The notes under the pieces were generated by a model, which was not told the origin of the DNA, did no database searches, and saw nothing but the letters and a program-made list of their open reading frames with translations. The position numbers and the translations under genes were made by a program. Positions 17,704-26,605 of a stretch of 64,000 nt of DNA are shown here, piece by piece. Positions within the stretch are counted from its first letter, which is position 1; each line of letters starts with the position of its first letter. Location of the stretch: the NCBI RefSeq assembly GCF_000820025.1, contig NZ_CDBI01000014.1, positions 186,001 through 250,000 on the forward strand, written 5' to 3'. Origin of the DNA: Aeromonas popoffii. Its GTDB lineage: Bacteria; Pseudomonadota; Gammaproteobacteria; Enterobacterales; Aeromonadaceae.

Positions 17704-18708
17704 ATGGTTGCACAAAATAACTGTGATCTATCGTCAGATATCTACTACCAGCGAGCTTATTCGGCATTGTATGAGGGAGCCAGTGCTTACTTTCACTTTC
17801 TCTATGAAGAAGGATGTCACTCCGTAAAATTTAGTGCGTTGAAACGCCGAATAATGAATGTTGCAGGAGTAAAAATAGATGAGGAGCTGTATGATTTAGA
17901 AACGCCTTATGGGTATGGAGGTCCTATCTCTAACTGTATGGATGAGCAATTTTTACAAAATGCCTTCACTGCATACAGAGAATACTGTAAGCAGCATCAC
18001 ATTATATGTGAATTTATCCGATTTCATCCATTTAACAGTATGGCTGATAAAAGCATGCTGTTTGACATGCACTTTCCTGAGCGACAAGTAGTTATTGTTG
18101 ATTTAAAAAAAACGATAACAGAGCGTCGCAATATATATTCAAAAACGACAAGAAACATTGTAAGAAAAGCAGAAAAAAACTTGTTAGTCGAAACTGAAGA
18201 TGTAAGCCTTAATGACTTCATTGGTATGTATTACCTGACGATGAAAAAAAATTCCGCGAGCGATTTTTTCTACTTTAAAGAAGATTACTTCAAAGAGTTG
18301 ATGAATTTAGCGGGAGTATCCCTCCTCGCTATTAAAAAAGAAAACATTTACGCATCCATTGGTTTTTTTATGTGTAGTAAAGAACTTGCTTATTATCATC
18401 TTTCAGCCAATAACCCAGAGTTTGTTAAAGAGAATGGTAATTATCTGCTGCTTGATGCTGCATTTGAGTTTGCGAAAAAGCAGGGATGCAAATATATGAT
18501 GTTAGGAGGAGGAAGGACTTCATCTCCAGATGATAACTTGTTTCTATTTAAGTCTAAGTTCTCGCCATTAGTCGCCCCCTTTTATATTGCAGGCTTGGAT
18601 TTCATGCCAAAAAAACGCCAGATGTTAAACCAAATTTGGTGTGAACAAAATCAAGGAGTACAACCTCCGAAATTATTCCAGCTATACAGAGTTGAGAGGA
18701 ACACATGA
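17704..18708 (+). CDS. FemAB/GNAT-like acyltransferase of the nonulosonate cluster
   Basis: 334-residue protein with features of the FemAB/GNAT superfamily: FYFKEDYFKELMNLAG (about 197-212), AYYHLSANNPEFVKENGNYL (about 234-253), and a C-terminal MMLGGGRTSSPDDNLFLFKS (about 262-281) that resembles the FemAB core. No membrane segment or signal is seen. It sits between legC and legI with a 4-bp spacer and a 4-bp ATGA overlap, so it is part of the operon. It could transfer an acyl or aminoacyl group to an amino-sugar intermediate; this is inference. It is not part of the minimal legionaminic pathway. Composition becomes AT-rich from here on. Confidence 0.6.
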   Translation: MVAQNNCDLSSDIYYQRAYSALYEGASAYFHFLYEEGCHSVKFSALKRRIMNVAGVKIDEELYDLETPYGYGGPISNCMDEQFLQNAFTAYREYCKQHHIICEFIRFHPFNSMADKSMLFDMHFPERQVVIVDLKKTITERRNIYSKTTRNIVRKAEKNLLVETEDVSLNDFIGMYYLTMKKNSASDFFYFKEDYFKELMNLAGVSLLAIKKENIYASIGFFMCSKELAYYHLSANNPEFVKENGNYLLLDAAFEFAKKQGCKYMMLGGGRTSSPDDNLFLFKSKFSPLVAPFYIAGLDFMPKKRQMLNQIWCEQNQGVQPPKLFQLYRVERNT

Positions 18709-19706
18709 TGAGCAATACTTTTATTATTGCAGAGGCTGGAGTGAACCATAATGGTGACATCAACTTAGCAAAAAAATTGATCGATGTAGCCTTTGATGCC
18801 GGCGTTGATGCTGTAAAATTTCAAACATGGAAAACTGAATTACTGGTAACTGAAGACGCAAGAATGGCGAACTACCAGATTGAAAATACCCAGCGAGAGG
18901 AAACTCAGTTTCAAATGCTGAAACGGTTGGAACTAAGTTACTCCGACTTCATCTTGCTTAAAGAATATTGTGATGAAAAAAATATTATTTTTATGTCTAC
19001 GCCAGATGAAGAGCAAAGTGCAACATTTCTAAATAACTTGCAAAGCATATTTAAAATTGGCTCTGGTGAACTAACCAATATTCCATTTCTTCGTCACATT
19101 GCGTGTTTTGGTAAACCCGTTATCTTATCTACCGGTATGGGGTATCTATCGGAGGTAGAGAATGCAATTCTTACGTTAAGTGAAGCGGGGATTCCTTTGT
19201 CAGATATTACTGTTCTTCATGCAACAACAGACTACCCTACTTCACCTAGTGATGTGAATCTGCGAGCGATGACAACTATTGAAAATGCATTTCCAGGAGT
19301 GACTATTGGTTATTCAGATCATACCTTGGGCATCGAAATACCAATAGCAGCAGTCGCTCTTGGTGCGAAAGTAATTGAAAAACATTTCACCCTAGATAAA
19401 ACCATGCAAGGTCCCGATCATAAGGCAAGTTTGGAACCTTCTGAATTGGCCAATATGGTATCAGCTATTCGAAATATCGATAGAGCACTGGGTGATGGTT
19501 GGAAAATACCAACTAAAGCAGAAAAATTAAATCGAAATATTGTCAGGAAAAGCATTATTGCAAGAATAAATATTCCTATTGGTACACTAATTAGTGCGGA
19601 TATGTTGGAAATTAAGCGCCCTGGTAATGGTATCTCAGCAGCTCGTTGGGATGAAGTTGTTGGGTCGATAGCGAAAAAAAATTACCGTGAGGGGGAGCTG
19701 ATCTAA
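18705..19706 (+). CDS. legI: N,N'-diacetyllegionaminate synthase (NeuB/LegI family)
   Basis: Condenses the released diacetylated 6-deoxy hexose with phosphoenolpyruvate to form the nine-carbon acid. 333 residues: a TIM-barrel NeuB domain (about 1-270) with EAGVNHNGD (about 9-17), AVKFQTWKTE (about 36-45), KIGSGELTN (about 116-124), STGMG (about 139-143) and EKHFTLDKTMQGPDHKASLE (about 225-244). A C-terminal SAF domain (about 275-333) with RKSIIARINIPIG follows. The start overlaps the preceding stop (ATGA) and its own stop overlaps legG (TAATG). NeuB (sialic acid) and PseI are close relatives; context supports LegI. Confidence 0.88.
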   Translation: MMSNTFIIAEAGVNHNGDINLAKKLIDVAFDAGVDAVKFQTWKTELLVTEDARMANYQIENTQREETQFQMLKRLELSYSDFILLKEYCDEKNIIFMSTPDEEQSATFLNNLQSIFKIGSGELTNIPFLRHIACFGKPVILSTGMGYLSEVENAILTLSEAGIPLSDITVLHATTDYPTSPSDVNLRAMTTIENAFPGVTIGYSDHTLGIEIPIAAVALGAKVIEKHFTLDKTMQGPDHKASLEPSELANMVSAIRNIDRALGDGWKIPTKAEKLNRNIVRKSIIARINIPIGTLISADMLEIKRPGNGISAARWDEVVGSIAKKNYREGELI

Positions 19707-20869
19707 TGCGTAAGATCTGTGTAGTAACTGCCACTCGGGCGGAATACGGTTTACTTAAGTGCCTGTTAGAGGATATCCAAGCTGATAGTGATCTTGAATT
19801 ACAAATCATATCTACCGGCACCCACCTTTCTCCAGAATTTGGTTTGACGAATCAGCAAATTGAAGGAGATGGTTTTGCTGTTAACAAAAAAATTGAAATA
19901 CTCTTATCGTCAGATACACCTATAGGTGTCAGTAAAAGTATGGGACTGGCTCAAATTAGTTTTGCTGAAGCATTTGATGAGTTAAATCCAGATATTATTG
20001 TAGTATTAGGTGATCGCTATGAGCTTATCCCTATAGTCTCGGCTGCCAATATTGCTCGTATTCCTGTTGCACACTTGAGTGGGGGTGAGCTAACTGAAGG
20101 GACCATAGATGAAACGATTCGCCATGCCATTACTAAGTTGTCACAACTTCACTTTACAGCTATGGATGAGTACACTCACCGAGTGATACAGATGGGTGAG
20201 CAGCCAAACAGAGTATTCACAGTTGGTGAAGTTGGCTTGGACAACTTAATGCGAATGAAACTGATGTCTCGCTCAGAGTTTGAAAATTCAATTGGATGTA
20301 ATCTTAAAGCGCGAAACATCCTCTTTACCTATCACCCAGAGACGACTAAAGATATTTCTGAGATAGCGATTGATTTATCTAAAATTTTACGAAGTTTAGA
20401 TAAACTGGAGGATACATTATTAATATTCACTAAAGCTAATGCTGATGTCGGTGGCCGATTACTCAATAAGATGATCGATGACTACATCACTAAAAATGAA
20501 ACTAAAGCAGTCTGTTTTTTGTCATTGGGACAGTTAAGATATTTATCTGCATTGCAATATGTAGATGCAGTTGTCGGTAATTCATCTAGTGGTATTGTGG
20601 AAGCACCGTCATTTAAAATTGCAACTATTAATATTGGTAGTCGTCAACATGGGCGTGTCAGAGCCTCAAGTGTTATTGATGTAGATGTGGATGAAGATAA
20701 AATATATTACGCTATCCAGTATATATATTCATCAGAGTTTATGGATATTTTAAAAAATACGACTAATCCGTATGGCCAAGGGAATAGTTCTCCACGAGTA
20801 GTCAGTGTACTGAAAACAGTGGATTTAGATAATTTAAAAACGAAGAGATTCTATGATGTTAAATTTTAG
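19706..20869 (+). CDS. legG: UDP/GDP-N,N'-diacetylbacillosamine 2-epimerase (hydrolysing), NeuC/LegG family
   Basis: Inverts C2 and releases the nucleotide, giving the free 2,4-diacetamido-6-deoxymannose used by LegI. 387 residues of the GT-B-like UDP-GlcNAc 2-epimerase family: VVTATRAEYGLLKCLLEDI at the N-terminus, VVLGDRYELIP (about 94-104), HLSGGELTEGTIDETIRH (about 124-141) and GNSSSGIVEAP (about 291-301). A hydrolysing epimerase at this step distinguishes the legionaminic/sialic routes from the pseudaminic route, which uses PseG. It overlaps legI by one base and the next gene by 17 bp. Confidence 0.88.
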   Translation: MRKICVVTATRAEYGLLKCLLEDIQADSDLELQIISTGTHLSPEFGLTNQQIEGDGFAVNKKIEILLSSDTPIGVSKSMGLAQISFAEAFDELNPDIIVVLGDRYELIPIVSAANIARIPVAHLSGGELTEGTIDETIRHAITKLSQLHFTAMDEYTHRVIQMGEQPNRVFTVGEVGLDNLMRMKLMSRSEFENSIGCNLKARNILFTYHPETTKDISEIAIDLSKILRSLDKLEDTLLIFTKANADVGGRLLNKMIDDYITKNETKAVCFLSLGQLRYLSALQYVDAVVGNSSSGIVEAPSFKIATINIGSRQHGRVRASSVIDVDVDEDKIYYAIQYIYSSEFMDILKNTTNPYGQGNSSPRVVSVLKTVDLDNLKTKRFYDVKF

Positions 20870-21842
20870 TTTAAAACCTATAGGTGGTGAACAAGAGATA
20901 GACTCTGATGACCTTTTTTATGAGGTGACAAATAGTGGTCGTTCATCTTTGAGATGGGCTTTGCTCTCTATGGAGTTGCAAGGTAAACGTATTCTGGTCC
21001 CTGACTTTATTTGCCAAGTCGTGATTGATATTCTTAATGAATATAATATGCAGATACACTTTTACAATGTACAAGAAGACTTTGAATTTTTTTTGCCAAG
21101 TTGTTTAGATAATTACGATGCTCTATATGTAGTTAAATATTTTGGCCATGAATCTGTATCTTTTAAAAAAACAACTAATAATAATACGTTGCCTCTGATT
21201 ATTGATGGTGTATTTGATGTGCAGCGTCCACATGTTAATTTAAAAAGCCATTGGTGTTATTTTAATAGTTTGCGAAAAATATCAGCCATAGCTGATTTTA
21301 GTCAAATCATTTCAAATAAACCATTATTTAGGATAGCGAAAAAAAATATCCCTGAATTTTCAATGTTAAAATATAAAGCGAAAGAAATAAAACATGCTTT
21401 TATTAACAATTCAAAATGGAACGAAAAAAAATATTTAGACCTCTTTTCAACTGCCGAATGTTTGATAAACGATAGCCACGACATTTATCATCCTGAAGGT
21501 AGAAGCATTTATCTGACGAGCTGTTTTTATTCAAAAATACACGATGAAATAAGTCATCGGAAAAAAAACTTAATGTCAGCAATAGAGAACTTGAAAAAAA
21601 TTAACTTTATTGGCATATCACCTGAGTTTCCCAGTTTTTTACCTTTACTTTTAAATAAGCGAGATGATGTTAGATATGAACTAATGAGGAATTCTATTTA
21701 TCTTGCCATTCACTGGCCCACAATAGAGCAGTCAAAAAATTCATTATCTGATCGAGTAATATCTATCCCCTTAGATTCTAGATATTCTGACATGGAAATT
21801 AAACACATATGCAACATAATAAGTAAGGTGGAAAATGAATAA
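20853..21842 (+). CDS. DegT-like PLP-transferase-fold protein of unknown function
   Basis: 329 residues that follow the layout of DegT/DnrJ aminotransferases but are strongly diverged. SGRSSLRWALLSMELQGKRI (about 28-47) resembles the nucleating motif, LVPDFICQVVIDIL (about 48-61) the 'P.f.c' strand, and PLIIDGVFDV (about 114-123) the PLP-Asp strand. YFNSLRKISAIADFSQII (about 134-151) stands where the Schiff-base lysine motif should be, with a candidate Lys. Glycines after the lysine are missing, so catalysis is doubtful. The gene overlaps legG and the following GNAT gene, so it belongs to the operon. AT-rich. A role in further modifying the nonulosonate is inferred only from position. Confidence 0.5.
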   Translation: MMLNFSLKPIGGEQEIDSDDLFYEVTNSGRSSLRWALLSMELQGKRILVPDFICQVVIDILNEYNMQIHFYNVQEDFEFFLPSCLDNYDALYVVKYFGHESVSFKKTTNNNTLPLIIDGVFDVQRPHVNLKSHWCYFNSLRKISAIADFSQIISNKPLFRIAKKNIPEFSMLKYKAKEIKHAFINNSKWNEKKYLDLFSTAECLINDSHDIYHPEGRSIYLTSCFYSKIHDEISHRKKNLMSAIENLKKINFIGISPEFPSFLPLLLNKRDDVRYELMRNSIYLAIHWPTIEQSKNSLSDRVISIPLDSRYSDMEIKHICNIISKVENE

Positions 21843-22344
21843 TAAAAACTTCACTCTTCAACTAACTAAATCTTCTGATTTTGAGGCTTTTTTAAACTTG
21901 AAATCTGAAACAGAAAATATATATTGGTCTGGCTTCAATAGTGTTCCAGATCGGAATATCCTTTGGTCCCATTTTATCGAGTCTATATATAGTAAGACTC
22001 GTTATTTTTTTCTTTTATTTGAGGGTGAGCAAGCAATAGGCTATCTTTATATTGATTACATTATGTTAACCAGAGCCATAGAAATCGCATATGGTATATC
22101 TAAGACTAAATCAGGAAGTGGCTTAGCTAAAACAATGATAAATTTGGGTTTATCATATATTGAACTTGAATATGACACTATCATTGCATGGATTGCGATA
22201 TCTAACATCGCTTCAATTAAATCAGTTGAGTCTTTAGGATTTAAAAGGACAGGTGAGGAAGAGTACCGAACGTTTCTTCAAGAAGTTGAACAAATAAAAT
22301 TCTGCAAGTATATAAAGAAAAAAGGTGATACAAATGAGTTATGA
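21835..22344 (+). CDS. GNAT N-acetyltransferase (candidate LegH)
   Basis: 169-residue Gcn5-related acetyltransferase. The acetyl-CoA-binding region is IAYGISKTKSGSGLAKTMIN (about 83-102), followed by AWIAISNIASIKSVESLGFK (about 122-141), the usual 'N..S..vaeklGF' motif. In the legionaminic pathway an acetyltransferase (LegH) N-acetylates C4 of the LegC product, and this is the best candidate. The FemAB-like gene at 17704 is the other. It overlaps the preceding gene by 8 bp and ptmE by 11 bp. Confidence 0.75.
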   Translation: MNNKNFTLQLTKSSDFEAFLNLKSETENIYWSGFNSVPDRNILWSHFIESIYSKTRYFFLLFEGEQAIGYLYIDYIMLTRAIEIAYGISKTKSGSGLAKTMINLGLSYIELEYDTIIAWIAISNIASIKSVESLGFKRTGEEEYRTFLQEVEQIKFCKYIKKKGDTNEL

Positions 22345-23383
22345 ATGGAAAAATCTATTACTGACTCCATCTTCGACAATCTTAGATGCCCTAGCGATTA
22401 TTAATAAAGAATCCTTGAAAGTTGCACTTGTCGTTAGACAAGATAATTACCTAATGGGTGTGGTGACTGATGGTGATATTCGTCGTGGCCTACTGAAACA
22501 CTTGTCATTATCTGATAGTGTATCTATGGTAATGAATACTAATCCGATTACTGCGGAGTTTGATACTGAGAACAAAGTCTTGATTGCGCTCATGGCTTCT
22601 AGGTCAATTCTATTCATTCCTTTAATGAAGGGAGGTACAGTCGTTGGATTAGAAACAATGCAAGGGGTGCTAAGTAAGCCAATATATGAAAATCCAGTTT
22701 TCATCATGGCAGGTGGATTTGGAACTCGCTTGAGACCCTTGACGGAATGTTGTCCCAAACCAATGCTAAAGGTAGGAGGAAAACCAATCCTTGAGCTACT
22801 ACTCTGTAGATTTATCAAGGCAGGGTTTAAAAATATCTATATCTCCACCCACTATATGCCGGAGCAGATCACCAACTATTTTGGTGATGGTTCAGCTTGG
22901 GGAGCCAATATTCGTTACGTACATGAAGAGACTCCACTAGGAACAGGTGGAGCCCTAGGTCTACTACCTACCGATATACCAACCTTGCCACTCATCATGA
23001 TCAATGGTGATATTCTAACTACGGTAGATTTTGAACGACTGATCGATTTTCACAATAAATATCAGCCAGCAGCCACCATGTGTGTTCGTGATTATGAACA
23101 TCAGATCCCATTTGGGGTCATTAGCGGTGATGGTCATCGTATAATCGAGATGCAAGAAAAACCCATCCAGCGCTACCTCGTTAATGCGGGAATATACGTG
23201 GTCAGCCCTGATGTGTTTAGGAGTGTGCCAAGCCAGAAGTATATTGATATGCCTACTTTGCTGGAACAGCAGATAGCCAAAAAACAAGATGTTTTAATGT
23301 TTCCTCTCCATGAATATTGGCTAGACATTGGCCGTATAGATGATTTTAACAAGGCACAGCTAGACATTAAGGGGTTAGTGTAA
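22334..23383 (+). CDS. ptmE: CBS-domain sugar-1-phosphate nucleotidyltransferase PtmE
   Basis: 349 residues: two CBS repeats (about 10-115; VVTDGDIRRGL is typical) fused to an NTP_transferase domain (about 121-349) with the nucleotide-binding GGFGTRLRPLTE, the KPMLKVGGKP segment and MINGDILTT (catalytic Asp). In Campylobacter PtmE makes GDP-glucosamine/GDP-GlcNAc precursor for legionaminic acid, so its presence links this cluster to a GDP-sugar route. ATG at 22334 with AAAGG 9 bases upstream; an in-frame GTG at 22325 is less likely. Partners ptmA, ptmF and pgmL are not in the window. Confidence 0.85.
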   Translation: MSYEWKNLLLTPSSTILDALAIINKESLKVALVVRQDNYLMGVVTDGDIRRGLLKHLSLSDSVSMVMNTNPITAEFDTENKVLIALMASRSILFIPLMKGGTVVGLETMQGVLSKPIYENPVFIMAGGFGTRLRPLTECCPKPMLKVGGKPILELLLCRFIKAGFKNIYISTHYMPEQITNYFGDGSAWGANIRYVHEETPLGTGGALGLLPTDIPTLPLIMINGDILTTVDFERLIDFHNKYQPAATMCVRDYEHQIPFGVISGDGHRIIEMQEKPIQRYLVNAGIYVVSPDVFRSVPSQKYIDMPTLLEQQIAKKQDVLMFPLHEYWLDIGRIDDFNKAQLDIKGLV

Positions 23384-24087
23384 TGTCACTAAATATTGCT
23401 ATCATTCCGGCACGTGGAGGCAGTAAACGCCTACCAAATAAAAATATCTTGCCATTGGCGGGTAAACCGTTGATCACCTGGACGATAGATGCGGCTCTCG
23501 AGAGTCAGCTATTTGATATGGTATTGGTGAGCACAGACTCTCAAGACATCGCTGATATCGCAATAAATGCTGGCGCGACCGTGCCATTTTTACGACCAGC
23601 CCAGCTAGCCAATGATACCGCAACAACCAATGATGTAATCACTCATATGATCGAGTGGGTTGAATTACATTACAGAAGGGTGTCAAGGGTGACACTGCTA
23701 CAGCCAACATCGCCCCTGCGTGATGCAAATAATATTAAAGAGGCCATGGCACTTTATGAGATGAAAAATGCGCTGGCCGTTATCTCGGTTTGCGAACTTG
23801 AGCACCCTATACAATATTGCAATCGCCTATCAGAGAATTTAAGCATGGAGGGTTTTCTTCCCATTGCAGCGAATCGACGTAGTCAAGAGCTAGAACCTTA
23901 TTATCGATTAAATGGTGCAATTTATATTTTTGATAGAAAATTTGTTGGCAAAATGTCCGATATATATTCTAAAGGTTCTATAGCTTATATTATGAGCAAG
24001 TTAAAATCTGTAGATATTGATGATGAATTTGACTTCAACATGGCTGAATTTATTAAAAATAACTGCCATCATGAAAATAAAAGATGA
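23383..24087 (+). CDS. legF: CMP-legionaminic acid synthetase (NeuA/LegF family)
   Basis: Activates the nonulosonic acid with CTP to the CMP-sugar donor. 234 residues with the cytidylyltransferase signature IIPARGGSKRLPNKNI (about 6-21), STDSQDIADIA (about 48-58), LLQPTSPLRDANNI (about 100-113) and LNGAIYIFDR (about 178-187). It starts at TAATG overlapping ptmE and is the last gene of the cluster; maf converges from the other side 101 bp away. NeuA, PseF and LegF share these motifs; the cluster context decides. Confidence 0.87.
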   Translation: MSLNIAIIPARGGSKRLPNKNILPLAGKPLITWTIDAALESQLFDMVLVSTDSQDIADIAINAGATVPFLRPAQLANDTATTNDVITHMIEWVELHYRRVSRVTLLQPTSPLRDANNIKEAMALYEMKNALAVISVCELEHPIQYCNRLSENLSMEGFLPIAANRRSQELEPYYRLNGAIYIFDRKFVGKMSDIYSKGSIAYIMSKLKSVDIDDEFDFNMAEFIKNNCHHENKR

Positions 24088-24188
24088 CATATGCCACCTG
24101 ATTTTTAATCAAAGTGGCAGTGATGATATTTCATACTCATTTTTAAAATTTAAAAAAAAGATTATGAGCTCATCCTGCCACTATATAT

Positions 24189-26279
24189 TTACTTTTTATA
24201 TAAATTAACTATTTCATTATCAACCATATCTACACTATCAAGTGCCTTGGGATACATATCTTTTGCTTTTTTCAGAAAACCTAACCAGAGGTCGATTGCA
24301 GGTTTCATCATGGCTAATGCTTTTTCTTCCTCTTTAAACAAGTAAAGAATAGAACTCAACATGGCGAACATATGATTCATCGAGCCGTTCAACATTTGTG
24401 CGATTATCTTATTCTTGGTTGTAGATATCTGAGAAAGATAACCGAAGTGCCTTAGCATCAATTGATTTATCTCATTTCTAGATGAAAAATCATGTTGCCA
24501 TTCACCTATTATCTTATCGACAACATAATTGAAGAAATCAACATCCAGTAATGATTTAAAATCCTGCATTGGCAGTCCCAAAGGGGCACAGAGGTGATTG
24601 GTTATTTCATGCAGAATAGCTGCCTTATCAATAGGCTGACATAGTACGATGTCATGGGCGGGAACAGGTCTAGCCCCCGATATTTTGGCACCATCACTAC
24701 AGTTGGCACAATGTACATCTTTATTTATGGCCAATACATCTTCAATGATATGCCTCGAGGTATCATACATCGCATTACTTATAACGACACCACCAAAATT
24801 AGCCTCACATTGCCGTTCATGGTCGCTACACACCAACTCAGTCAATATTTTAGCATTTTTTTCATTATTATAATATGCACTAGACTTAGCGTGATGGTGA
24901 TTTTTATCCTTATAGCCGTTATCCAAACCAAACAGATATAGATTTTTAAATCCAAGCTGGATAGGCGCATGAACCCCTATATTGCCAACAAAGGGATTAA
25001 CCGCCTGCCAAGCGGCAAAATCTTTGGCGGCAGAAAAATATGTTTGGCACATCATCACCCCTGGTTCATTGCTCTTAAACGCAAGAACCGTTTTCTTGAA
25101 CAGGGTTGAACAGTCTGGATGGACGACATCAGTGCTCAAAAACAAAATATCTTGTAAGTATTCAGGGTCATCCAGATTAACCATAAAATCATAAATTGCT
25201 TTGGTGCGTTCAATTTGAACTTCTATATCTGGCTTGATCCCATGCTTATGTAAAGCTGATATAGCACTGCCACAAGATATCAAAATGGCACGGTCTTTAT
25301 TATTTTTAATAGTAGCTAATGACTCATCGAGTGATGGGCCACTACCAATAATAAACACCGGAACTCTTTGATAATCCTGCGCAATTTTTTTATTTTTCTT
25401 AAAAAATGGTACGCCACGTTCAATATTGCGCATAGTATGAGAAAGTGCGATCAGGCTATCATCAAAAAAGCCCCATCCCATCACTAATAGATAATATTGC
25501 TGCTGTACCGTTTTCATAAGATTTTTTATCATATCATTTTGATACCCCCACATAATAAAAGCATTTGCAACCAAGAATGCACCTCGACAACTAACCGCCG
25601 ATGAAAAATCCCTGACTATACTCTGTTCATCCTGTCCTAACAGAATATGCAATCCCAGATTTTCCTGATACAAATAGGCTAGCAGTGGGGCCCAGTCGAA
25701 GCAGAACAATGAAGCGTAGAATAAATCCAGGTCTGGCTCAAACAAGAACAACGAGCTAACTTTGCAACGCTCATAAAGATAACCAAGGTGATAACCCAAA
25801 CCAACCCCAAAGATCAATGCACAGGGAACTTGATCTGGTACTTTAACGAGGTGTTCTGCTTGTGATGATATTTCATCCTTATAAATATTAAGATTGTTGA
25901 GGTGTTCAACATGGATGGAGCCCATTGGGTTCGCTTCCTGGCGGAAGGAAAATTTTGACAATGCCCCCTTATCCATGAATTCATTCACGAGTGTCTCACA
26001 GCTGAGATAGGGTTCAGCCCCATAAATGGCAACGTCATCGTCAAGCCATTTAAGATTTGGTTGACCGTTTTCATTACAAAAAAAACTGAATGGACGTGTA
26101 GGAGAATAAACCTCATACATATCAGCGATGTGAGGAATATATTTCCGAAAGGCCTCTATGTTCTGTGTAAAACGAAGCGGCAATGCGACCATCATGGCAG
26201 CTTCTTGCTCTGCTTGTTGTTGAAGTCTCCGCATTTCCTGCTCGGCTTTTACCAGCACAGTATCAATATTGACCGACAT
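24189..26279 (-). CDS. maf: Motility accessory factor (Maf) flagellin nonulosonate transferase
   Basis: 696 residues of the Maf family (DUF115/MAF_flag10), cytoplasmic glycosyltransferases that transfer CMP-activated pseudaminic or legionaminic acid to Ser/Thr of flagellin before export. The central domain contains FGVGLGYHLGYLYE (about 157-170) and VPVFIIGSGPSLDESLATI (about 307-325), the DUF115 nucleotide-sugar signature, followed by ILISCGSAISALHKHGIKPD (about 332-351). The ATG overlaps the preceding stop (TGATG) with AAGGAG upstream. It sits next to the CMP-nonulosonate cluster and downstream of the flagellin operon, which supports the function. In this genus the gene is often called maf1. 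Confidence 0.92.
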   Translation of the reverse strand: MSVNIDTVLVKAEQEMRRLQQQAEQEAAMMVALPLRFTQNIEAFRKYIPHIADMYEVYSPTRPFSFFCNENGQPNLKWLDDDVAIYGAEPYLSCETLVNEFMDKGALSKFSFRQEANPMGSIHVEHLNNLNIYKDEISSQAEHLVKVPDQVPCALIFGVGLGYHLGYLYERCKVSSLFLFEPDLDLFYASLFCFDWAPLLAYLYQENLGLHILLGQDEQSIVRDFSSAVSCRGAFLVANAFIMWGYQNDMIKNLMKTVQQQYYLLVMGWGFFDDSLIALSHTMRNIERGVPFFKKNKKIAQDYQRVPVFIIGSGPSLDESLATIKNNKDRAILISCGSAISALHKHGIKPDIEVQIERTKAIYDFMVNLDDPEYLQDILFLSTDVVHPDCSTLFKKTVLAFKSNEPGVMMCQTYFSAAKDFAAWQAVNPFVGNIGVHAPIQLGFKNLYLFGLDNGYKDKNHHHAKSSAYYNNEKNAKILTELVCSDHERQCEANFGGVVISNAMYDTSRHIIEDVLAINKDVHCANCSDGAKISGARPVPAHDIVLCQPIDKAAILHEITNHLCAPLGLPMQDFKSLLDVDFFNYVVDKIIGEWQHDFSSRNEINQLMLRHFGYLSQISTTKNKIIAQMLNGSMNHMFAMLSSILYLFKEEEKALAMMKPAIDLWLGFLKKAKDMYPKALDSVDMVDNEIVNLYKK

Positions 26280-26605
26280 CAGAACTCCTTACTATTCAGG
26301 TTATAGGCCTGTCCAGCCTTGTTACCTTTCCCGACTTGAACCAGCTTATTAAAAACAATTTGATGATAGCTGACAGTTAAAGCTTTCAGCCTTTCTTCTT
26401 GAATGGACAGTGCAGCGGCCAATTCCGCAACTGCCTGCTGTTGCATTGGGCACTCTTTGGCCAGTTGCGCCAACTGATCTATCAAGGCCAATCGTTGATC
26501 CATGCACGGCAAAGCCTCATCATATTGATGCTGTTGCAATAGATCCTCTATCAAGTAGAGATTATTCCGTAATGCCTCATCGAGGAAGGCAAGAGTGACT
26601 CTCAC
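26279..26605 (-). CDS. FliT/FlaI-like flagellar protein
   Basis: 108-residue, largely helical, charged protein (EALRNNLYLIEDLLQQHQYD... then QERLKALTVSYHQIVFNKL). Size, helical content and position right after fliS match FlaI of polar vibrio/aeromonad flagellar loci, a FliT-like export chaperone that would hold FliD. Family similarity is inferred mainly from context. GTG start at 26605 overlaps the fliS stop (GTGA), and its stop overlaps maf, so the three are translationally coupled. Confidence 0.65.
   Translation of the reverse strand: MRVTLAFLDEALRNNLYLIEDLLQQHQYDEALPCMDQRLALIDQLAQLAKECPMQQQAVAELAAALSIQEERLKALTVSYHQIVFNKLVQVGKGNKAGQAYNLNSKEF

Noticed and set aside
24088-24188. Hairpin TGCCAC...GTGGCA as a leg/maf terminator
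   Set aside because: The stem is interrupted and no T-run follows on either strand; the second GTGGCAG/CTGCCAC pairing competes. Left unassigned.
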